A DNA stretch of 6,140 nucleotides. Origin: Flavobacteriales bacterium (GTDB taxonomy: Bacteria > Bacteroidota > Bacteroidia > Flavobacteriales > UA16). The position numbers and the translations under genes were made by a program. The stretch is from assembly GCA_030831885.1 (NCBI GenBank), contig JAURKF010000314.1, forward strand, positions 1 through 6,140, read 5' to 3'. Positions 1 through 4,977 of this stretch are shown piece by piece. Within the stretch, counting starts at the first letter, position 1. The number at the start of each line of letters is the position of its first letter. Below the pieces are notes generated by a model. That model did not search any database. It was given only the letters and a program-made list of their open reading frames with translations, and was not told the DNA's origin.

Positions 1-1
1 G

Positions 2-139
2 ATAATACTCGATAAAAAACTCGACAAGCGAAATTTCCGCAAGAACATTCTCAAAGGCGATCATCTCACTCCACTCGAAGAAAAACAGAAAGGTGTCTTA
101 CATAAACCTGCACAGCTCTACAAGTATAAACGCATGTGA
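2..139 (+). CDS. NUDIX / NrtR-like winged-helix protein, C-terminal fragment
   Basis: Only the last 45 codons and the TGA stop (137-139) are in the window; the gene begins upstream. The peptide contains LDKRNFRKNIL, followed after a short loop by EEKQKGVLHKPAQLYKY. This matches the C-terminal winged-helix segment of NUDIX-domain proteins of the NrtR/AraR type, where an LDKRNFRKK-like helix and a GEKQ.GVAHR.A.LY.F-like wing are characteristic. In characterised members, an N-terminal NUDIX domain senses or hydrolyses a nucleotide-sugar or ADP-ribose-type ligand, and the winged helix binds DNA to repress sugar or NAD metabolism genes. The NUDIX box itself is outside the window, so neither catalytic competence nor ligand can be judged. 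The stop codon lies two bases before the ATG of the CotH gene, which suggests co-transcription. The family call rests on recall of the C-terminal motif alone. Confidence 0.72.
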   Translation: MILDKKLDKRNFRKNILKGDHLTPLEEKQKGVLHKPAQLYKYKRM

Positions 140-141
140 TC

Positions 142-2352
142 ATGAATTGCCGCCTTATACGCTTTTTTGTAATTGTGCTGCTTGCCTTTAGTTTTTCACC
201 TGTAACTCAAAGCCAACACATTCCCGATTATGGCACCGTTTTTCCGCAGCAAGAAGTAACGTCCATATATATCACCATCAATCCCGACAGTCTTGATTGG
301 ATGATTAGTAACTTGGAAAACGAACACGAATTTCCCGCAACGTTCGTTTTTGAAAGCGCATCCTTTGTTGATACCGTATTCAACATTGGACTTCGACTAC
401 GCGGCAATACAAGTTTGACTGCAGCCAAAAAATCGTTTAAAATTTCTTTCAACACATTTGACCAGGGGGGCGAATGGCAAAACCTAGAAAAACTCAACCT
501 ACTGGCAACGGTAAACGACCCCTCGCTTATTCGAAGCAAGATTGCACATGACTTGTTCCGCCGTTTTGGCATAGCAGCAGCCCGAACATCCTACACAAAG
601 CTATTCATCAACAATGAGTATCGTGGAGTATATCTCAATGTTGAACACATCGACGAACAAATGGCTGCATTGTATTTCGATGGGCAAGGCGATGGCAATC
701 TTTACAAGTGCACCTACCCTGCCGACTTAGATTTCATTAGCAACAATCCGAATGATTACAAATTTGCACTTTGGGGAAATCGTCATTACGATTTGATCAC
801 AAATGATTATCTCGATGACTACACCGATTTATCTGAGTTCATTGCAATACTAAACAATACATCTTCCGCGAATCTTTCATGTGCATTACCTTACGAGTTT
901 CACGTGTCAGACTATCTGAAAATTGCAGCCATCGATGTATTGCTAGGGAATTGGGACAATCATATTTTCCTGAAAAACAACTTTTACTTGTATCATGATC
1001 AATTAACCGATCGATTGCGTTTCATACCCTATGATCTCGACAACACCCTCGGAATTGACTGGATAGGTTTAGACTGGTCGACACGACCGCTGTATAATTG
1101 GTCGGCGCAAGGTGAAGACAGACCACTTTATACCCGACTGATGGAAAACGCAGAGTATCGCAGCCTTTTCAGTAAGCATATAGAGGACTTGTGTGTGACA
1201 CTCTTCCATCCCGATACACTATCGAGTCAAATCGAACACTGGCAGAATTTGATTGCGCCGCACCTAGAAGCCGACCCCTATTACACCCTTGATTTCGGCT
1301 TCGATATGCAGGACTTTTATAACGCACCAACAGAAAGCTGCTGCAACCATGTTCCAATGGGAATTCTTCCCTATGCTGAAGCTCGCCGCGCAAGCGCATT
1401 GGAGCAATTAGAATCGTATGCAGAACAGATAGATGCCCAATGGATTTCTCAGCGCATAGACACCAATGCTGTCAGCCTGAGGGCGCGTATGGAAGGGCCT
1501 ATCAATTCAGTACAAGCCAACTATTCGTGGGATGGCGTTTCGTTTAACTCAGGAACAATGACAGCCTCAGGTGAATATGAATTCACCTATGAAGGTCCGA
1601 TTTTCAACACTTCACAGGACAAACTGCACTATCGCGCCATCATCAATGGCATAACCACCTTGCCTTGCACACCCGATTTCCATTGGATGACTCGATCGAC
1701 CATAGGTGTGCGAATCAATGAAGCATGCGCCTCGAACCAATCCATCGTTGCTGATAACACCGGAGAATACGATGATTGGGTTGAACTCCACAATACGACA
1801 AACAACGCCGTGTCGCTATCCCACTGTTTTCTCACTGACGACCCAAGCAACTGGAATCGCTGGCAACTTCCCGACACCTTACTTCCAGCCAATGGATTCA
1901 TCCTTTTTTGGTTGGACGATGACACGGAACAAGGACGAGACCATGCGAATTTCAAACTCAGCGCAAGTGAAGAATTACTGCTGTATCGCATGGAAGAAGG
2001 CAAGCCGCGTATCGTTGACCGGGCGGGAGGATTTTCGCCCATTGGCGACCAAACTTGGGCCCTGATTCCAGATGGAGGGTCCGGTTCGGCATTTTCGGCA
2101 GGCACACCGGGTACAACCAACAATCCGATGCAAATCATTACCCAAGGCGAAAACGCACCCTATTTATATCCTTGCCCAGCTAATACTGAATTCTTTTGGC
2201 CTGACATGACACAAGCCCAGCTAATCGACTCCGAAGGCCGCATCATTCTTCCGAGAGTGAATTACGGACTGAATAACTGCAGTCAACTCGACGCAGGAAT
2301 CTATTTCGTAATAACCCCTTCCAACACTCACCGGTTGGTCATTACGCGTTAG
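142..2352 (+). CDS. Secreted CotH kinase family protein with lamin-tail domain and T9SS sorting domain
   Basis: This is a 736-residue exported protein. Residues 1 to about 24 form a signal peptide (basic MNCRLIR, hydrophobic FFVIVLLAFSF, then TQSQ). A CotH-type atypical kinase domain covers roughly residues 35-430. It has RLRGN (85-89) followed by KKSFK (96-100), GNWDNH (269-274) with KNN (278-280), and PYDLDN (296-301). The two acidic motifs are the expected metal/ATP sites by comparison with spore-coat kinase CotH, and both are intact. A beta-rich linker (about 440-515) follows. A lamin-tail domain (about 523-658) comes next, marked by INEA (525-528), DWVELHN (545-551) and the closing GTPG (654-657). 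The last 65 residues look like a T9SS C-terminal domain (YPCP 676-679, DSEGR, DAGIY, final basic tail), so the protein is probably surface-attached or released. Its substrate is unknown. I chose ATG at 142; a GTG at 136 gives two extra residues and a 4-base GTGA overlap with the upstream stop, and is a real alternative. No Shine-Dalgarno is present. Confidence 0.9.
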   Translation: MNCRLIRFFVIVLLAFSFSPVTQSQHIPDYGTVFPQQEVTSIYITINPDSLDWMISNLENEHEFPATFVFESASFVDTVFNIGLRLRGNTSLTAAKKSFKISFNTFDQGGEWQNLEKLNLLATVNDPSLIRSKIAHDLFRRFGIAAARTSYTKLFINNEYRGVYLNVEHIDEQMAALYFDGQGDGNLYKCTYPADLDFISNNPNDYKFALWGNRHYDLITNDYLDDYTDLSEFIAILNNTSSANLSCALPYEFHVSDYLKIAAIDVLLGNWDNHIFLKNNFYLYHDQLTDRLRFIPYDLDNTLGIDWIGLDWSTRPLYNWSAQGEDRPLYTRLMENAEYRSLFSKHIEDLCVTLFHPDTLSSQIEHWQNLIAPHLEADPYYTLDFGFDMQDFYNAPTESCCNHVPMGILPYAEARRASALEQLESYAEQIDAQWISQRIDTNAVSLRARMEGPINSVQANYSWDGVSFNSGTMTASGEYEFTYEGPIFNTSQDKLHYRAIINGITTLPCTPDFHWMTRSTIGVRINEACASNQSIVADNTGEYDDWVELHNTTNNAVSLSHCFLTDDPSNWNRWQLPDTLLPANGFILFWLDDDTEQGRDHANFKLSASEELLLYRMEEGKPRIVDRAGGFSPIGDQTWALIPDGGSGSAFSAGTPGTTNNPMQIITQGENAPYLYPCPANTEFFWPDMTQAQLIDSEGRIILPRVNYGLNNCSQLDAGIYFVITPSNTHRLVITR

Positions 2353-2419
2353 AAACTGAACTCACAGAATGCTGTTGTTAAAGTTATCCTAAATGGGTAA
2401 GCGTGTAGAAGCAGACTGA

Positions 2420-2427
2420 TACATTTG
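2420..2427 (+). promoter_or_regulatory. Candidate Bacteroidota -7 promoter element
   Basis: TACATTTG matches the Bacteroidota -7 consensus TAnnTTTG exactly. It lies 25 bases before the ATG at 2453 and would give a short A/T-rich leader of about 20 bases. No clear TTTG-type -33 element lies at the usual 17-23 base spacing, so the assignment rests on the -7 match and position only. If real, the small secreted protein is transcribed separately from the CotH gene. The rest of the 100-base gap shows no obvious hairpin terminator. Confidence 0.45.
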
Positions 2428-2452
2428 ATTCAATAAACTACAATTTTCTCCC

Positions 2453-3331
2453 ATGAAAAGATTTTACATTTTATTCGCTAATTTGATTTTTGCGACAAGC
2501 CTTATCGCCCAAACTGTTCCCAACGGAAGTTTTGAAAACTGGAACAACACCAATGGATACCCCGAACCCGATGGTTGGGCCACCTTCAATGTCTTTGCGC
2601 TGTTTTCCGGAAGTGATTACGGAGTAACTCAAGAAACTCCCGGTGCTGTTGGCAGTTCGTATGCTCGATTGACCTGCGTTGCTGATGCGGATGGTCTTCC
2701 TTCTCCCGCGTTAGCTTTCACCGGTACGCTGGATATTTTTGGAGGAACAGGTACATCCGGCTTTCCTGTAAACAACCTTCCCAACTTTCTTTCCGGTCAA
2801 TATCGAAGCGTAGTGAATGGCGACGATATTGCCGGCGTACTTTGCTTCTTTACTCGTTGGAATGCCGGAGCAGGAGTGAGTGACACCCTTGCACTCGGCA
2901 GCCTTGAGATTACGCAAACTGAAAGTAACTGGTTGAGTTTCGACATGCCCATCGTTCCGATGATGGCAGGAACCCCCGACTCATGCACGATATTCTTAAT
3001 TGCCGGAGGCGGCAATGCTCCTGAAGTTGGAAATTACCTCGACATCGACGATCTCCACTTCACCGGCGGAACCTCCTCGATTGATGAAAATACCCAAGCA
3101 CAGTTTTCTGCATGGCCCAACCCAATGACCAATCTGCTTCGTCTGGATTTGTCCGCTATGGAAAATGTAAACGAAGTAACCATCTATGACACACAAGGAC
3201 GTTTAATGGAGCAATGGCAACTAGGTTCAACACAAACTACTCTTGATGTGGCGCATCTTCCTGCAGGATGCTACCTATTACATTTATCCAATCGAAGAGG
3301 CCGCTGGACTCAACCATTGATTAAGAATTAA
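2453..3331 (+). CDS. Secreted T9SS type A sorting domain protein of unknown function
   Basis: The gene encodes 292 residues. A signal peptide is clear: MKR, a hydrophobic stretch YILFANLIFATSL, and a likely cut after IAQ at residue 20. The mature part opens with VPNGSFENWNN...PDGWATF (22-45) and closes with YLDIDDLHFTG (195-205). This first-and-last-strand arrangement is typical of secreted jelly-roll, carbohydrate-binding-like or PCMD-like ectodomains in Bacteroidota; the fold is inferred and no ligand can be assigned. A serine/acid-rich hinge (207-215) leads to a full type A T9SS sorting domain at about 218-292: WPNP (221-224), VTIYDTQGRL (242-251), LPAGCYLLHL (269-278) and a basic end. The expected route is Sec export, periplasmic folding, then T9SS passage across the outer membrane with removal of the sorting domain. 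No catalytic motif is visible. ATG 2453 is the only start that gives a proper signal peptide; no Shine-Dalgarno precedes it. A strong terminator follows 13 bases after the stop. Confidence 0.85.
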   Translation: MKRFYILFANLIFATSLIAQTVPNGSFENWNNTNGYPEPDGWATFNVFALFSGSDYGVTQETPGAVGSSYARLTCVADADGLPSPALAFTGTLDIFGGTGTSGFPVNNLPNFLSGQYRSVVNGDDIAGVLCFFTRWNAGAGVSDTLALGSLEITQTESNWLSFDMPIVPMMAGTPDSCTIFLIAGGGNAPEVGNYLDIDDLHFTGGTSSIDENTQAQFSAWPNPMTNLLRLDLSAMENVNEVTIYDTQGRLMEQWQLGSTQTTLDVAHLPAGCYLLHLSNRRGRWTQPLIKN

Positions 3332-3344
3332 ACAATTTAGTAGC

Positions 3345-3390
3345 GATAAAAAGAAACGCCGGGAAACGCCTCCCGGCGTTTCTTTTTATC
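3345..3390. terminator. Perfect 20-bp inverted-repeat terminator, T-rich on both strands
   Basis: The arms 3345-3364 and 3371-3390 are perfect reverse complements of 20 bases around the 6-base loop AACGCC. The inner half of the stem is G+C-rich (ACGCCGGGA with TCCCGGCGT). The outer half is an A-run on the left (GATAAAAAG) and a T-run on the right (CTTTTTATC), so it can act as an intrinsic terminator in either direction. It begins 13 bases after the stop of the secreted-protein gene and ends 40 bases before the cca start, separating the two units. The loop repeats part of the stem, permitting a second fold (see findings). Confidence 0.92.
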
Positions 3391-3430
3391 ATCCCCGACA
3401 AAGGCTCTTTACGATATTTGCGCGCCTGTT

Positions 3431-4843
3431 ATGAATTTATCAGTAGCTATACAACATCGTGTTTTTCATATCATTCAGTCGGAGGCTCAAAAGCTCGGAG
3501 TGGAGGTATATGTTATTGGCGGATTTGTTCGCGATGTCATCCTTGGGAGACCCAACACCGACATAGATTTCGTTGCCAATATGCATGGCGTTGAGCTCGC
3601 GCGCAATGCAGCAAAGGCACTCGGCATTAAGAAGATCGACATTTTCAAAACTTACGGCACCGCACACTTTCGGTTCCAGGAATGGGACCTTGAGTTTGTC
3701 AATGCGCGCAAGGAATCCTACACCCTTGAATCGCGCAACCCACAGGTAGAACAAGGCACTTTACAAGACGACCAAAACCGGCGCGACTTCACCATCAACG
3801 CGCTAGCGATATCGCTGCAAAAAGAAAACTTTGGTGATGTCATTGATCCATTTGGTGGGCTTCATGATCTTGAACAAAAAATACTGCGCACACCGCTTGA
3901 TGCCGACATCACATACAGCGATGATCCGCTGCGCATGATGCGCGCCGTGCGTTTTGCCAATCAATTGCATTTCCGCATTGAACAAGCATCCTTTGACGCC
4001 ATCAAACGAAATGCGGACCGGCTCAAGATTGTATCGATGGAACGTATTACTACCGAGCTCAATAAAATCATTCTATGTGCAAAACCTTCCATCGGCTTTA
4101 AAATTTTGTTCGATACCGGTTTGCTCCATCGCTTCTTTCCTGAAATGGTCAAACTGCATGGCATTGAGAAGCGCAACGGCATTGCCCATAAAGACAATTT
4201 TTACCATACACTTCAGGTACTCGACAATGTGTGCGAGGTATCCGACCATCTGTGGTTGCGGTGGTCAGCCATACTGCATGATATAGCCAAGCCACCCACC
4301 AAGCGGTTCGAAGAAGGCCTCGGATGGACCTTTCACGGTCACGAGGATTTAGGTGCGCGCATGGTTCCGAAAATTTTCGCTCGATTGAAACTTCCCTTGG
4401 ATCACCAGATGAAGTTTGTGCAGAAAATGGTGCTGCTGCATTTGCGTCCGATTGCTCTTACCAAAGAAGAAATTTCCGACAGTGCCATCCGTCGATTGCT
4501 GTTTGAAGCAGGCGACGATATCGATGAGTTGATGAAACTTTGCAGAGCGGATATCACCTCGAAAAACGAATCGAAAGTTCAACGCTATTTAACGAACTAT
4601 GACATGGTCGTACAAAAGCTGATTGAACTTGAAGAAAAAGACCGCATCCGCAACTTCCAACCACCTATCAGCGGAGAAGACATCATGCGCATTTTCAATT
4701 TATCGCCCGGCCGAGAAATAGGAATCATCAAGAACTCCATCAAAGACGCCATACTCGACGGAGTAATTCGAAACGACTATGAGGAGGCGTATGCGTTTAT
4801 GATGCAGGAAGCCGGAAAGATGGGACTCTCCAGTAATGACTAG
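3431..4843 (+). CDS. cca: CCA tRNA nucleotidyltransferase (class II) with HD domain
   Basis: This 470-residue cytosolic enzyme adds or repairs the 3'-terminal CCA of tRNA using CTP and ATP without a nucleic-acid template. The class II head is complete. It has GGFVRD (30-35), the metal-binding pair D44/D46 in DIDF, RRDFTINAL (117-125) for ribose recognition, and DDPLRMMRAVRF (164-175), which carries the nucleotide-reading DxxR (usually written EDxxR; here DDxxR). ERI (204-206) begins the neck. An HD-type phosphohydrolase domain follows: H259, the HD pair H283-D284 in LHDIAKP, and H302/H304 in FHGHED. Such domains in CCA enzymes are linked to 2',3'-cyclic phosphatase or phosphodiesterase activity. 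The C-terminal body continues to residue 470. Length is normal for HD-containing bacterial members. Sequence alone does not fully exclude a specialised A- or CC-adding or poly(A) polymerase variant. ATG 3431 fits the family N-terminus, and a short leader follows the upstream terminator. The final residues SND and the TAG stop lie in a heptamer repeat array. Confidence 0.93.
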   Translation: MNLSVAIQHRVFHIIQSEAQKLGVEVYVIGGFVRDVILGRPNTDIDFVANMHGVELARNAAKALGIKKIDIFKTYGTAHFRFQEWDLEFVNARKESYTLESRNPQVEQGTLQDDQNRRDFTINALAISLQKENFGDVIDPFGGLHDLEQKILRTPLDADITYSDDPLRMMRAVRFANQLHFRIEQASFDAIKRNADRLKIVSMERITTELNKIILCAKPSIGFKILFDTGLLHRFFPEMVKLHGIEKRNGIAHKDNFYHTLQVLDNVCEVSDHLWLRWSAILHDIAKPPTKRFEEGLGWTFHGHEDLGARMVPKIFARLKLPLDHQMKFVQKMVLLHLRPIALTKEEISDSAIRRLLFEAGDDIDELMKLCRADITSKNESKVQRYLTNYDMVVQKLIELEEKDRIRNFQPPISGEDIMRIFNLSPGREIGIIKNSIKDAILDGVIRNDYEEAYAFMMQEAGKMGLSSND

Positions 4844-4867
4844 TGAGTGGTGAGTAGTGGTAGTGAG
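4834..4867 (+). repeat. Left heptamer array (TRRTGAS units) spanning the cca stop
   Basis: Reading + strand, five units follow in tandem: TAATGAC (4834-4840), TAGTGAG (4841-4847), TGGTGAG (4848-4854), TAGTGG (4855-4860, one base short) and TAGTGAG (4861-4867). The TAG of the second unit is the cca stop codon. The units are the reverse complement, with substitutions, of those in the right array at 4906-4938. A run of eight T's (4870-4877) follows. The resemblance to heptanucleotide short tandem repeats known in cyanobacteria is by appearance only. Confidence 0.8.
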
Positions 4868-4933
4868 TCTTTTTTTTCATAATTGATGTTATTCACCGCG
4901 TATTGGTCATTAGTCATTAGTCACTAGTCATTA
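4834..4933. repeat. 13-bp perfect inverted repeat joining the two heptamer arrays
   Basis: TAATGACTAGTGA at 4834-4846 is the exact reverse complement of TCACTAGTCATTA at 4921-4933, with 74 bases between. The match follows from the opposite orientation of the two arrays. The intervening stretch 4870-4905 holds the T-run and a short non-repetitive sequence with no reading frame of note. The pair could form a long-looped stem in the cca 3' untranslated RNA, but the loop length makes this uncertain. Confidence 0.7.
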
Positions 4934-4938
4934 GTCAC
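4906..4938 (+). repeat. Right heptamer array (GTCAYTA units)
   Basis: Four full units and a partial one run in tandem: GTCATTA (4906-4912), GTCATTA (4913-4919), GTCACTA (4920-4926), GTCATTA (4927-4933) and GTCAC (4934-4938). Read on the minus strand they are TAATGAC and TAGTGAC, the same family as the left array. TTTTT follows directly at 4939-4943. The array lies between cca and the next gene and overlaps the position expected for that gene's -33 element. Confidence 0.88.
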
Positions 4939-4952
4939 TTTTTAATCGCCTC

Positions 4953-4960
4953 TATTTTTG
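4953..4960 (+). promoter_or_regulatory. Candidate Bacteroidota -7 promoter element
   Basis: TATTTTTG matches TAnnTTTG exactly and lies 17 bases before the ATG at 4978. Transcription would begin around 4965-4968, very close to an in-frame ATG at 4966; this is one reason to prefer ATG 4978 as the translation start. A weak -33 candidate, TTAG at 4931-4934 (TTTG with one change), sits 18 bases upstream inside the right heptamer array. Confidence 0.45.
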
Positions 4961-4977
4961 ACGAAATGTCTTTAAAC

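Noticed and set aside
1706..2065. A 119-codon open frame on the + strand in another frame
   Set aside because: It is out of frame inside the CotH gene and its translation resembles no family; it is a shadow of the real frame.
1629..2138. A 169-codon open frame on the minus strand
   Set aside because: It lies wholly inside the lamin-tail coding part of the CotH gene, has low-complexity composition without motifs or signal features, and the + strand frame is clearly real.
3413..3420. GATATTTG before cca as a -7 promoter element
   Set aside because: It differs from TAnnTTTG at the first base and has no -33 partner at proper spacing. Cca must have some promoter after the terminator and this is the best candidate, but not strong enough to list.
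3954..4286. A 110-codon + strand frame inside cca
   Set aside because: The cca frame here encodes conserved motifs (ERI, HD region); the alternative frame shows no domain signature.
4824..4877. Intrinsic terminator ending in the T8 run after cca
   Set aside because: Only a 5-bp stem (GACTC 4824-4828 with GAGTC 4865-4869) and weak imperfect alternatives precede the T-run; the loop is long and the stem overlaps coding sequence. The T-run may aid termination but the hairpin is unconvincing.
4834..4938. CRISPR array
   Set aside because: The repeats are contiguous 7-base units without unique spacers, and no cas genes are nearby.
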